From Povalibacter uvarum (GTDB lineage Bacteria; Pseudomonadota; Gammaproteobacteria; Steroidobacterales; Steroidobacteraceae), in assembly GCF_014202975.1 (NCBI RefSeq), contig NZ_JACHHZ010000004.1, positions 186,001 through 250,000 of the forward strand: DNA of 64,000 nt. Reading direction: 5' to 3'. Position numbers and translations under genes: made by a program. The notes beneath the pieces were generated by a model. The model saw only the letters and a list, made by a program, of their open reading frames with translations, was not told the DNA's origin and did no database searches. Shown here piece after piece: positions 44,362-53,920 of this stretch (the stretch's first letter is position 1; each line of letters begins with the position of its first letter).

Positions 44362-45278
44362 GCGGTTTCCTTTCGGGTCCCGTCGATGCGTGCCCACCCA
44401 TCGCGCACGCTCACGGGAGCGATATGAAACCATGTGGCGTACTGGGCCGCCACTTGCGTTGCTTGTTCCGTCAACAACCCTGAGAGCACGATCCTGCCGC
44501 CGGGCTTCACGAGCGTCGCGAGCGCCGCGGCGAGCGTCATGAGCGGCTCAGCGAGAATGTTCGCCAGCACCACGTCCGCGGGCCGCGCATCCATTTCGGC
44601 GACCGTGCAGGCCTCCATGCGATCGGCAACATCGTTGCGCGCAGCGTTCTCTTTCGTCGCGATGATCGCCTGCGGATCGATATCGACTGCGAGTGCCGAT
44701 GCCGCGCCCAGCTTGAGCGCGCCGATGGCGAGAATCCCCGAGCCGCAGCCATAGTCGATCACCGTCTTGCCATGCAGTTCCGCGCCGTCGAGCCAGGTGA
44801 GGCACAGCGCCGTCGTGGGATGAGTGCCAGTGCCGAAGGCGAGGCCGGGGTCGAGGTCGATGAAGACGGGCGATGAGCTGTGAGCTGTGAGCTGTGAGCC
44901 GCAAGACGCGGTTGTGTCAGGGCGCTGACCGTCCGGGCAGATCCAGAGGCGTTGTCCGAATCGCATCGGACGGAAATCCTTCAGCCACTCGCGTTCCCAC
45001 GGGCGATCGTCGAGTCGCTCGAACGCGAGTTCCGGCAATGCGGCCGGCAACTGAGCCTGAAGCAGCGCTTCGATGACCAGGGGATCCGAGGCAATGTCGA
45101 ACAACGCCTTGATCCGTACACTGGGCCACAGCGGCGTGGTCCCTGGGGCCGGTTCCAGAACGGGATTGTCTTCAGCGTCTTCGAGCGTGATCGACAACGC
45201 GCCCGCGCCGAGCAGCGCATCTTCGAATGGCTCGGGGTCGGCGGAACCGACGCACAAGGTTAGTTGCAGGAAGGGCAT
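44355..45278 (-). CDS. prmA: Ribosomal protein L11 methyltransferase PrmA (with repeat-derived insert)
   Basis: Trimethylates ribosomal protein L11, 307 aa. Family blocks are intact: WEREWLKDFRPMRFGQRLWICP, LDPGLAFGTGTHPTTALCL, DYGCGSGILAIGALKLGA (SAM site) and ANILAEPL. Between RLWICP and LDPGLAF there is an extra stretch, TTASCGSQLTAHSSS, encoded partly by a heptamer array (44871-44900) in frame. The insert is in the linker before the SAM domain, so activity is probably kept. It precedes the DUF3426 gene with overlap. Confidence 0.94.
   Translation of the reverse strand: MPFLQLTLCVGSADPEPFEDALLGAGALSITLEDAEDNPVLEPAPGTTPLWPSVRIKALFDIASDPLVIEALLQAQLPAALPELAFERLDDRPWEREWLKDFRPMRFGQRLWICPDGQRPDTTASCGSQLTAHSSSPVFIDLDPGLAFGTGTHPTTALCLTWLDGAELHGKTVIDYGCGSGILAIGALKLGAASALAVDIDPQAIIATKENAARNDVADRMEACTVAEMDARPADVVLANILAEPLMTLAAALATLVKPGGRIVLSGLLTEQATQVAAQYATWFHIAPVSVRDGWARIDGTRKETAC
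44871..44900. repeat. Heptamer array inside prmA (locus L)
   Basis: GATGAGC TGTGAGC TGTGAGC TGTGAGC on the + strand: four units of the word family seen at loci D, H and N. It is inside the coding region and in frame, and encodes the SQLTAHS part of the PrmA insert. No second arm is visible. Confidence 0.85.
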
Positions 45279-45285
45279 GACGGAT

Positions 45286-45381
45286 GAAGCGGTTGGCGGT
45301 TGGCGGCTAGCGGATAGTTCAGAAGGGTGCCTTGCCCTCCGGGTCCGAACTAACCGCTAACCGCCAACCGCCAACCGCTTC
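45286..45381. repeat. Heptamer-repeat locus M (two arms, TAGCGGT word)
   Basis: Arm 1 (45286-45320) and arm 2 (45347-45381) are 35-nt reverse complements with two mismatches. Start GAAGCGGTTGGCGGTT, end CAACCGCTTC. The 26-bp spacer begins AGAAGGG. Nearly the same arms as locus J, 5 kb away. It lies between accC and prmA and would form part of the prmA leader. Confidence 0.92.
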
Positions 45382-45386
45382 TCCTT

Positions 45387-46730
45387 TCATTTGATCCCGA
45401 GTCGCCGCTCCAGGTAGTGAATGTCCAACCCACCCGCCTTGAACGCGGCGTGGTTGAAGATTTCCTGGTGCAGCGGGATGTTGGTCTTGATGCCTTCGAT
45501 GACCATTTCCGACAGCGCGTTCTTCATGCGGGCGATCGCGGTGTCGCGGTCTTCGCCGTAAGCGATGATCTTGCCGATCATCGAGTCATAGAACGGCGGC
45601 ACGACGTAGCCGCTGTAGAGATGGCTGTCGACGCGGATGCCGGGACCGCCGGGCGGGTGGAAGAGCTTCACGGGGCCGGGCGACGGAATGAATCCCTTCG
45701 GGTCTTCCGCATTGATGCGGCATTCGATCGCATGGCCGCGAATGGTGATGTCGTTCTGCGTCCAGGGCAGTTGCTCACCGGCGGCGATGCGCAGCTGCGC
45801 CTTCACGATGTCGATGCCCGTCACGAGCTCGGTGACAGGGTGTTCCACCTGCACGCGCGTGTTCATCTCGATGAAGTAGAACTCGTTGTCCTGGAACAGG
45901 AACTCCAGCGTGCCGGCGCCGCGGTAGCCGACGTCGCGGCAGGCTGCGATACAGCGATCGCCGATCGCCTTGCGCTGCTTCGGCGAAATGCCCGGAGCGG
46001 GCGCTTCTTCGATCACTTTCTGGTGACGGCGCTGCAACGAGCAATCGCGTTCGCCGAGGTGAATGACGTTGCCGTAGTGGTCGGCGAGAACCTGGATCTC
46101 GATGTGGCGCGGCTTCTCGAGGAATTTCTCCATGTAGACCTCGGGATTCCCGAAGGCTGCCTGAGCTTCCGCCTGCGTCACATTGATGGCGTTGATCAGC
46201 GTCGCATCGCTGTGCACGACGCGCATGCCGCGGCCACCGCCGCCGCCTGAGGCCTTGATGATGACCGGGTAGCCGATCTCGCGCGCAATGCGGAATGTTT
46301 CATCCGGATCGGTGCCGAGCGGACCATCCGAACCCGGTACGCACGGCACGCCGGCTGCCTTCATCACGCGGATCGCCGAAACCTTGTCTCCCATCATGCG
46401 GATGGTTTCGGGCTTCGGGCCGACGAAGATGAAACCGCTCTTCTCCACGCGCTCCGCGAAATCCGCGTTCTCGGAGAGGAAGCCATAACCGGGATGGATC
46501 GCGACCGAGTCGGTGACTTCGGCGGCGCTGATGATCGCCGGCATGTTCAGGTAACTGTCCTTGGACGCCGGCGGTCCGATGCACACCGATTCATCCGCGA
46601 GCAGCACGTGCTTCTGGTTGAAATCGGCCGTCGAATGCACGGCCACCGTCTTGATGCCGAGCTCGCGGCACGCTCGCAGGATGCGAAGCGCGATTTCGCC
46701 GCGATTGGCGATGACGACTTTTTCTAACAT
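45387..46730 (-). CDS. accC: Acetyl-CoA carboxylase, biotin carboxylase subunit
   Basis: 447-aa ATP-grasp enzyme that carboxylates biotin on AccB. N-terminal [21 protein letters not shown], the glycine-rich [20 protein letters not shown] and the catalytic [16 protein letters not shown] are intact. It is downstream of accB as in most proteobacteria, but a heptamer locus (N) occupies the gap between them. Confidence 0.97.
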   Translation of the reverse strand: MLEKVVIANRGEIALRILRACRELGIKTVAVHSTADFNQKHVLLADESVCIGPPASKDSYLNMPAIISAAEVTDSVAIHPGYGFLSENADFAERVEKSGFIFVGPKPETIRMMGDKVSAIRVMKAAGVPCVPGSDGPLGTDPDETFRIAREIGYPVIIKASGGGGGRGMRVVHSDATLINAINVTQAEAQAAFGNPEVYMEKFLEKPRHIEIQVLADHYGNVIHLGERDCSLQRRHQKVIEEAPAPGISPKQRKAIGDRCIAACRDVGYRGAGTLEFLFQDNEFYFIEMNTRVQVEHPVTELVTGIDIVKAQLRIAAGEQLPWTQNDITIRGHAIECRINAEDPKGFIPSPGPVKLFHPPGGPGIRVDSHLYSGYVVPPFYDSMIGKIIAYGEDRDTAIARMKNALSEMVIEGIKTNIPLHQEIFNHAAFKAGGLDIHYLERRLGIK

Positions 46731-46784
46731 TGGATGTTCTTGAGGTAGGGCGAAATGCGGGCGGTTCGTTGGCCCTGTGCAGCT

Positions 46785-46852
46785 GGCTGTGAGCTACGAG
46801 CGATGAGCGATGAGCCGGAATTCCTGCTCGCAGCTCGTCGCTCGCGGCTTCC
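46785..46852. repeat. Heptamer-repeat locus N (two arms, GATGAGC word)
   Basis: Arm 1 (46785-46820): GGCTGTGAGCTACGAGC, GATGAGC, GATGAGCC, GGAA. Arm 2 (46821-46852): TTCCTGCTCGCAGCTC, GTCGCTC, GCGGCTTCC. The arms meet at GGAATTCC with almost no spacer. It lies between accB and accC. Confidence 0.8.
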
Positions 46853-46855
46853 TCG

Positions 46856-47317
46856 CTATTCGATGATGAAGAGGGGCTGGCCGAACTCGACCGGTTCGCC
46901 GTTCTTCACCAGCACTCCGGTCACGCGGCCGGCCTTGTCGGACTCGATCTGGTTCATCATCTTCATGGCTTCGATGATGCAGAGCGTGTCGCCGACATTC
47001 ACTTCGCTGCCGATGTCCACGAAGGACTTCGCGCCGGGCGTGGGTGCCGAGTAGAAGGTGCCGACCATCGGTGCGGTGACCGTGTGATCGTTACGCGCCG
47101 CGGCGGGTGCGGCGGCGGCCGGAGCCGCAGCGGCTACGGGTGCGGCTGCAATCGGGGCAGCAGGCGGGGCGGCGTAGTGCACGATCGGCGCCGGTGCTGC
47201 ACCACCCGGGGGATACCGGCTGATGCGGACCGACTCTTCGCCTTCGCTGATCTCGATTTCAGCGATGCCGGATTCTTCGAGCAGTTCGATGAGCTTCTTT
47301 ACTTTGCGGATATCCAT
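46856..47317 (-). CDS. accB: Acetyl-CoA carboxylase biotin carboxyl carrier protein
   Basis: 153 aa. The C-terminal biotinyl domain has [15 protein letters not shown], in which the lysine of AMKM is biotinylated, and ends FIIE. An Ala/Pro-rich flexible linker ([19 protein letters not shown]) separates it from the N-terminal [28 protein letters not shown] precedes the ATG. Follows aroQ closely (23 bp). Confidence 0.97.
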   Translation of the reverse strand: MDIRKVKKLIELLEESGIAEIEISEGEESVRISRYPPGGAAPAPIVHYAAPPAAPIAAAPVAAAAPAAAAPAAARNDHTVTAPMVGTFYSAPTPGAKSFVDIGSEVNVGDTLCIIEAMKMMNQIESDKAGRVTGVLVKNGEPVEFGQPLFIIE

Positions 47318-47340
47318 GCGATGTCCTCTTTGTTCTTTTC

Positions 47341-47802
47341 CTACTTGCGGGCCGGAGCGGCGCTCTGGGTGAGATGGTGAGCCGCGGCGCGCAGCGCCAG
47401 CTCATATCCAACCGCGCCGAGGCCGGTGATGGTGCCGACAGCGATGTCGGAGAAATACGAGTGATGCCGGAAGGGCTCCCTCGCCTGGACGTTGCTCAGG
47501 TGCACTTCGATGAACGGGATCTTCACCCCGAGCAGCGCGTCGCGCAGAGCGATGCTCGTGTGCGTCAATGCCGCGGGATTGAAGATGATGAACGCCACGT
47601 GTGTGCCCGGAGCCTCGTGAATCTGCGTGATCAGCTCCGCTTCCGAATTGCTCTGGAAAGCCGACAGGTGATGTCCTGCCTCTGCAGCCAGCTGCGTCAG
47701 CCGGGCCGTGATCTGGGCCAGCGTGATCGCCCCATAGAGTCCCGGCTCGCGGGTGCCGAGCAGGTTCAGATTGGGGCCGTTCAGGAGCAACAGATGGGCC
47801 AT
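47341..47802 (-). CDS. aroQ: Type II 3-dehydroquinate dehydratase
   Basis: 153 aa from ATG 47802 ([20 protein letters not shown]). Shikimate-pathway dehydratase: [17 protein letters not shown] holds the catalytic Tyr and lid Arg, [16 protein letters not shown] and [17 protein letters not shown] the substrate site, [16 protein letters not shown] the anion-binding His/Arg. First gene of the conserved aroQ-accB-accC group. Confidence 0.97.
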   Translation of the reverse strand: MAHLLLLNGPNLNLLGTREPGLYGAITLAQITARLTQLAAEAGHHLSAFQSNSEAELITQIHEAPGTHVAFIIFNPAALTHTSIALRDALLGVKIPFIEVHLSNVQAREPFRHHSYFSDIAVGTITGLGAVGYELALRAAAHHLTQSAAPARK

Positions 47803-48063
47803 AAGCCGTTTCGGACGCGGACTCGATAAGTTACTTAGCCGGAGATGGCGGCGAGTTGTATCAGTTTTCCAATGCTTTAGCGATGCTTTCGCGGCAACAC
47901 CGGCACTTGACAGTTGCCGATTCAGGGCAAATCCGCAACAACTGCCACCGGGATCGGCAGCCACCGGACTGCGGATCGCAGGCCGTTTGCGCTATCTGAA
48001 GTGCGGAATCAGCGGAGAAAAGCGGTTCGCTGGACGGCGGATCGCGACCGGATCGACGCCTGA

Positions 48064-48720
48064 TCAGGCCTCGGGCGCCTTGATCTCTTCGAGTTGTCCC
48101 GCTGCAACGGCCCGGGCGGCGTCCGGCGTCAGTTCACCCCGGTTCACCCGGTTTACCGCGTCGATCATGATTACGGACTGGGGTTGCGTCAGCTCGCCCA
48201 GGTGGGTCAGCACGATCCGGCCCTGGTTGTCGGTGAACACCGTGAAGGGGAATCCGAGAGAGCCCATCCCGAAGCTCGTTACCGCGTCGAGCCCGTCCTG
48301 TTCGCCGATCAGGATCGGATAGTCGATGCCGATCTCGCCGGCGTACTTCAGCACATCTTCACGGAAATCGACCGCGACGCCGACCACCTGGAAGCCGTTG
48401 CCGCCCTGGGTCTTCTGGATTTCCTTGAGCAAGGGGATTTCGCGACGGCAGGGCGCGCACCAGGTCGCCCAGAAGTTCACGATCATCGATTTTCCCTGCC
48501 AGCTGCGGATCGACCGCAGGTTGCCTTCCCGGTCCTGCAGCGAGAAATCCGGCAGGTTGGCCGGGATCGCAGCGGGTTCGGGCGTGGCCGGTTCGCTAGC
48601 AGGGCCTGCGGCTTGTTCGACTGGGGCGACGGGGGCGTGGGGCGCCAGCGCGTAGCGATAGATTCCGAATCCCACCGCCGCGGCCACGACCGCAACGGCA
48701 CCGTAAATGACTGCCTTCAC
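48064..48720 (-). CDS. TlpA/ResA-like membrane-anchored thiol-disulfide oxidoreductase
   Basis: 218 aa from GTG 48720, which has AAAGAGG upstream and lies 11 bp after dsbD; ATG 48759 would overlap dsbD by 29 bp. One N-terminal transmembrane anchor (AVIYGAVAVVAAAVGFGIY), a Pro/Ala linker, then a periplasmic thioredoxin domain with WCAPC and LGFPFTVFTDNQG. Together with dsbD it forms a reducing pair: DsbD probably supplies electrons and this protein reduces periplasmic targets (inference from position). Confidence 0.88.
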   Translation of the reverse strand: MKAVIYGAVAVVAAAVGFGIYRYALAPHAPVAPVEQAAGPASEPATPEPAAIPANLPDFSLQDREGNLRSIRSWQGKSMIVNFWATWCAPCRREIPLLKEIQKTQGGNGFQVVGVAVDFREDVLKYAGEIGIDYPILIGEQDGLDAVTSFGMGSLGFPFTVFTDNQGRIVLTHLGELTQPQSVIMIDAVNRVNRGELTPDAARAVAAGQLEEIKAPEA

Positions 48721-48730
48721 TTCGACCTCT

Positions 48731-50992
48731 TTAAGTCGCTCCGAACGCTGCTGCGACATGGTCGCGGAAGCGCTCGGCGGGCACGAATCCTACCAGCCTG
48801 AAGTTCTTGAGTTCGACCCCGGCGTGGTCGAAGAAGGCGATGGTGGGCGGGCCGAAAATCTCGAAGCGGGCGAGCAGGGCCTTGTCGGCATCGTCATTCG
48901 CAGTAACGTCAGCTTGCAGCAGCACTGCGTTGGCCAGTGCGGCCTGCACCCCGGTATTGGTGAACGTGTACTTCTCCATCTCTTTGCATGACACACACCA
49001 GTCCGCGTAGAAATCGAGCATGACGGGCTTACCGGCTGCTTGGGCCGCGGCCACCTGTCGATCCAGATCGGCGACGGTCTTGATGCGCTGGAATGCGATG
49101 CCATGTTGCTCGGCCGCCGTCGCGCCACTGACTCCGCGCAGATGGCTGAGCGGTTGCAGCGGATCGTGACTGCCCGAAGCCGCGCCGATCAGCAACAGGA
49201 TGCCGTAGACGAGCGACATCAGGCCGACCGCGCGAACCGGTGCGGCGATCGGTGCGCCGCTTCGACCCTTCAGCGAGAAGATCCAGAAGCCTGAGATCGC
49301 GGCCAGTGCGGACCACAGCAGCATCGTGAGCGTGTCGGGCAGCAGAGGCTGAGCGAGGTAGATCGCAACGCCGAGGAACAGCACGCCGAAGAGTTGCTTG
49401 ACGGTGTCCATCCACGGCCCCGCCTTCGGGAGCAGAGTCCCCGCGGAGGCGCCGACGATCAGCAAGGGCACGCCCATGCCAAGGCCGGTGGCGTAGAGAG
49501 CGAGCGCGCCACGCATGATCTCGCGTGACTGACTGATCACCGAGAGCGCCGCAATGATTGCCGGGGCAACGCAGGCAGTAACCACCAGCGCAGACAGTGC
49601 GCCCATGATGAACGTGCCGATGTACGTGCCCGACTTTTGTCGATTGCTCACGTCAGTGAGGCGCGTCTGCATCGAGGCGGGCAGTTGCAGCGTGTACGCG
49701 CCGAACATCGCGAGCGCGAGTGCAGTGAACAGCAGGACCATCAACGTGATGATCCACGGCTGCTGGAAGAACGCCTGCGGCGCCTGCTTGAATGCGAGCA
49801 CGAAGATCGCGCCCGCTGCGGCGTAAGTAAGCGCCATCCCTTGCACATACGTGAATGCCAGGGCGAAGCTGCGACGACGCGTTACGTTTTCGCCCTGACC
49901 GACGATGATGCCGGAGAGGATCGGAATCATCGGCAACACGCACGGAGTCAGTGAAAGCAGCAGTCCCGCGCCGAAGAACGTCAGCAGTGCGTATGCGAGA
50001 TTGCCCCCGGCCAGAGCGGCCGCGAGGCGATCCTGTTCAGCAACCGGAGCGCCGCTGCCAGCCGACGCGGAAGGCGCCGCTGCTTCCGGCAATTCCGTCG
50101 CGACATCCGTCGGGGGAAGCTCGAGCGACACCGTCTTCGTGATCGGGTTGTAGCAGAGCCCGTCTTCGGCACAGCCCTGATACGTAACGTTCAGCGTGAG
50201 TGTGCCCGTCGATCCGGCGGCGCGCGCAACAGGAAGGCTCGCTTCCAGGACTTCGTAGTAGACCTCGGTGTCGCCGAAGAACTCATCGTGCTTGGGCTTG
50301 CCCTTCGGCAGCACGGGCTGGCCGAGCTGGACCTGCGTCGAGTCGGTCGTGACGGAGATGCGGTGCTTATAGAGGTAGTAGCCCTCGGCGATGATCCAGG
50401 TCAGTGCCACGGAATCCGGTCGCTCCATGCCGGCGCCGAACTTGAAGGCCTCGTCCGGCGGCAGGAAATCATCCTGGGTGTTGCCCTTCGGCTTGAGGAA
50501 TGAGCGCAGGTCGTTGCTGGTGGCGGCGACAGCCGCGGCCGCGGGAACGATCGCTTCGGCCGCCCATTTCTGCGGCGGGTAGCACAGGCCTGCATCCGCG
50601 CAGCCCTGCAGCTTCAATTCGAAGGCGAGCTTCGGCGGTCGGCCGCCATGAAAAGTAACGGGAACCGGGATGTCGACCTTGCCGCGATAGATTTCCTGTT
50701 CGCCGAAGTACTCATCGCTGTGCGATTCGCCCTTGGGCCACAGAGGCTCACCGAGCTGGACCGTTCCCATGGTCGAGGCGACGCCCATCTTCTTCTTATA
50801 GAGGTAGTACCCCTTCTCGATATTCCAGGTGACGATCAGCTGGTCGTTCTCCACGCGCGTGGAGTATTTATAGGCCTGGGTCGGCGGAAGAAATTCGTCC
50901 TTCGCCCACGCGGACGCGCCGATACCCAGGGTCAGCAGAACCGCAAGCATTCTGGCTACCAGCTCAAAGCTCATTGCTCGTCGCAAACTCAT
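48731..50992 (-). CDS. dsbD: Thiol:disulfide interchange protein DsbD with two N-terminal DsbD-alpha domains
   Basis: 753 aa versus about 565 in E. coli, because the N-terminal periplasmic domain is duplicated. Signal peptide to about residue 30. The first alpha domain (31-150) has CADAGLCYPP (Cys131/Cys137) and the second (175-300) has CAEDGLCYNP (Cys274/Cys280), both keeping the C-x5-C pair. The membrane domain has LTPCVLPMIP and VVTACVAP. The C-terminal thioredoxin domain has DWCVSCKEME. It moves electrons from cytoplasmic thioredoxin to the periplasm. ATGA overlap with cutA. Confidence 0.94.
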   Translation of the reverse strand: MSLRRAMSFELVARMLAVLLTLGIGASAWAKDEFLPPTQAYKYSTRVENDQLIVTWNIEKGYYLYKKKMGVASTMGTVQLGEPLWPKGESHSDEYFGEQEIYRGKVDIPVPVTFHGGRPPKLAFELKLQGCADAGLCYPPQKWAAEAIVPAAAAVAATSNDLRSFLKPKGNTQDDFLPPDEAFKFGAGMERPDSVALTWIIAEGYYLYKHRISVTTDSTQVQLGQPVLPKGKPKHDEFFGDTEVYYEVLEASLPVARAAGSTGTLTLNVTYQGCAEDGLCYNPITKTVSLELPPTDVATELPEAAAPSASAGSGAPVAEQDRLAAALAGGNLAYALLTFFGAGLLLSLTPCVLPMIPILSGIIVGQGENVTRRRSFALAFTYVQGMALTYAAAGAIFVLAFKQAPQAFFQQPWIITLMVLLFTALALAMFGAYTLQLPASMQTRLTDVSNRQKSGTYIGTFIMGALSALVVTACVAPAIIAALSVISQSREIMRGALALYATGLGMGVPLLIVGASAGTLLPKAGPWMDTVKQLFGVLFLGVAIYLAQPLLPDTLTMLLWSALAAISGFWIFSLKGRSGAPIAAPVRAVGLMSLVYGILLLIGAASGSHDPLQPLSHLRGVSGATAAEQHGIAFQRIKTVADLDRQVAAAQAAGKPVMLDFYADWCVSCKEMEKYTFTNTGVQAALANAVLLQADVTANDDADKALLARFEIFGPPTIAFFDHAGVELKNFRLVGFVPAERFRDHVAAAFGAT

Positions 50993-50997
50993 TTCTC
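50951..50997. repeat. Possible heptamer-derived sequence at the dsbD start (locus P)
   Basis: CAGCTCAAAGCTCATTGCTCGTCGC on the + strand resembles arm 2 of locus D (AGCTCATCGCTCGTCGCTC). It would encode the first dozen residues of DsbD. Units are degenerate and no second arm was found, so the assignment is tentative. Confidence 0.4.
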
Positions 50998-51324
50998 GTC
51001 CTTATCCGCAACGCCCAATCGGACCCACTCCAGATATCGTTCGTTCCCGCCGCCGACGGGCAGGACAGCGAATTCTGGAAGCTCGTAGGGGTGCAGGGCG
51101 GTGAGCCGTGCCTCAAGTTCACGTAACCGGGCAGACGTCGTCTTGATCAGGAGCAGGACCTCGGCATCGTCCTGAAGCGAGCCCTTCCAGACATAAGTCG
51201 AGCGTACCCCAGGGACCCGGTTGACGCAGGTGGCGAGTCTTTCGGTGACCAGCGCTTCGGCGATCTGCTTCGCGGTGGCCTCGTCCGGGCAGGTCGACAG
51301 TGCGAGAATTACCTGATCAGTCAT
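50989..51324 (-). CDS. cutA: Divalent-cation tolerance protein CutA
   Basis: 111-aa trimeric ferredoxin-like protein. Signature blocks: STCPDEATAKQIAEALVTERLATCVNRVPGV and ALHPYELPEFAVLPVGGGNERYLEW. Role in metal tolerance is debated in the family. Overlaps the dsbD start (ATGA), the usual cutA-dsbD pair. Divergent from groES. Confidence 0.95.
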   Translation of the reverse strand: MTDQVILALSTCPDEATAKQIAEALVTERLATCVNRVPGVRSTYVWKGSLQDDAEVLLLIKTTSARLRELEARLTALHPYELPEFAVLPVGGGNERYLEWVRLGVADKDEK

Positions 51325-51403
51325 TGGGTTAAGCCACCAGGAACCGGGTACGAGGGTAGCGGCTCGGCCTCCGTGGTGTCACCGATGGCCCACGCAAACG
51401 CGG

Positions 51404-51432
51404 CTTGAAATTAAACAGTTGCCCCCTATTAT
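51404..51432 (+). promoter_or_regulatory. groESL promoter: sigma70-like and overlapping sigma32-like
   Basis: TTGAAA (51405-51410), 16 bp, TATTAT (51427-51432) is a strong sigma70-type promoter. Overlapping it, CTTGAA (51404-51409), 13 bp, CCCCTATT (51423-51430) resembles the heat-shock sigma32 consensus (CTTGAA / CCCCATnT). The CIRCE operator begins at the last base of the -10. Confidence 0.75.
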
Positions 51433-51458
51433 TAGCACCCGTCGCAGGTGAGTGCTAA
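51432..51458 (+). promoter_or_regulatory. CIRCE operator (HrcA binding site)
   Basis: TTAGCACCC - 9 bp - GAGTGCTAA, matching the consensus TTAGCACTC-N9-GAGTGCTAA with one changed base. HrcA binds this to repress groESL at low temperature (established knowledge). hrcA itself is not in the window. Confidence 0.92.
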
Positions 51459-51536
51459 CGCCGCTCTGGCCCACGGCGCGCCCTGCACCATCCCAAATCG
51501 GTTTTTTCCTATCCGACCTTACTCGAGGTTTGAGTT

Positions 51537-51839
51537 ATGGCTGACAAGCTGAAAATTCGTCCGTTGCACGATCGCGTGATCATCAAGCGCCTCGATGAAG
51601 AGCGCACCTCCCCGGGCGGCATCGTGATCCCGGATTCGGCGACCGAAAAGCCCATCAAGGGCAAGGTCGTCGCCGTCGGTAAGGGCAAGATCCTCGAGAA
51701 CGGCGAAGTGCGCGCGCTCGACGTCAAGGTCGGCGACAACATCCTGTTCGGCAAGTACAGCGGCACGGAAGTGAAGGTCGACGGCGAAGAGCTTCTCGTC
51801 ATGCGCGAAGAAGACGTGATGGCCGTCATCGAGAAGTGA
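51537..51839 (+). CDS. groES: Co-chaperonin GroES
   Basis: 100 aa, the lid of the GroEL cage. [30 protein letters not shown] includes the mobile loop, and [29 protein letters not shown] completes the family pattern. Preceded by the heat-shock promoter and CIRCE, followed after 165 bp by groEL. Confidence 0.97.
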   Translation: MADKLKIRPLHDRVIIKRLDEERTSPGGIVIPDSATEKPIKGKVVAVGKGKILENGEVRALDVKVGDNILFGKYSGTEVKVDGEELLVMREEDVMAVIEK

Positions 51840-51848
51840 CGTCACGAA

Positions 51849-51865
51849 GCGTCGCTATGCGACGC
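51849..51865 (+). promoter_or_regulatory. Small hairpin between groES and groEL
   Basis: GCGTCGC / GCGACGC with loop TAT, eleven bases after the groES stop. It may stabilise or partly terminate the transcript; the dRS3-like pair follows directly. Confidence 0.45.
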
Positions 51866-51870
51866 ATGTG

Positions 51871-51934
51871 ACGTCGTCCCCGCGAACGCGGGGATCCATC
51901 CGGCTCCTGGATTCCCGCTTTCGCGGGAATGACG
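51871..51934. repeat. dRS3-like repeat pair inside the groESL operon
   Basis: Left copy ACGTCGTCCCCGCGAACGCG then GGGATCC; right copy inverted (GGATTCCCGCTTTCGCGGGAATGACGG). The pair can form a long hairpin within the groES-groEL intergenic RNA. Confidence 0.8.
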
Positions 51935-51998
51935 GAGAGATGGAACGACGCCACGACGTGACCTGCGCCGATCCATAGATTTCTGAATCAGAGGTTGA

Positions 51999-53648
<1,650 letters not shown>

Positions 53649-53650
53649 CG

Positions 53651-53690
53651 GGAAGCGGCGAGCCGCTAGCGGCGAGCCACTAGCCAGAAG
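53651..53690. repeat. Heptamer-repeat locus O (single arm, GCGAGCC/GCTAGCG word)
   Basis: GGAAGCG, GCGAGCC, GCTAGCG, GCGAGCC, ACTAGCC, AGAAGG. Both the GGAAG outer edge and AGAAGG inner edge are present, but no inverted arm. It lies between the groEL stop and its terminator. Confidence 0.8.
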
Positions 53691-53698
53691 GGACCCGG

Positions 53699-53729
53699 AA
53701 AGCCCCGCGCAAGCGGGGCTTTCTTTTTT
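53699..53729 (+). terminator. Intrinsic terminator of groESL
   Basis: A 10-bp perfect stem AAAGCCCCGC / GCGGGGCTTT with a GCAA loop, followed by CTTTTTT. The only textbook Rho-independent terminator found in the window. Confidence 0.93.
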
Positions 53730-53920
53730 GGGCGGCAGTCAGCGCTATCTCGACTGGTGCCCGCTCGATTCGGCTCGCGACTCACAGTGGCTGACCGGCC
53801 GCGCGCGAAGCACTCCGATGAATTTCTGATGACAGCCCTTCGGGGTGGTGGATTCCTTTCACTGGCCGCCGGTATTCTCGATACCCATCGAGAAATGCAC
53901 TCTTCAAAGGGAGTTGGCCT

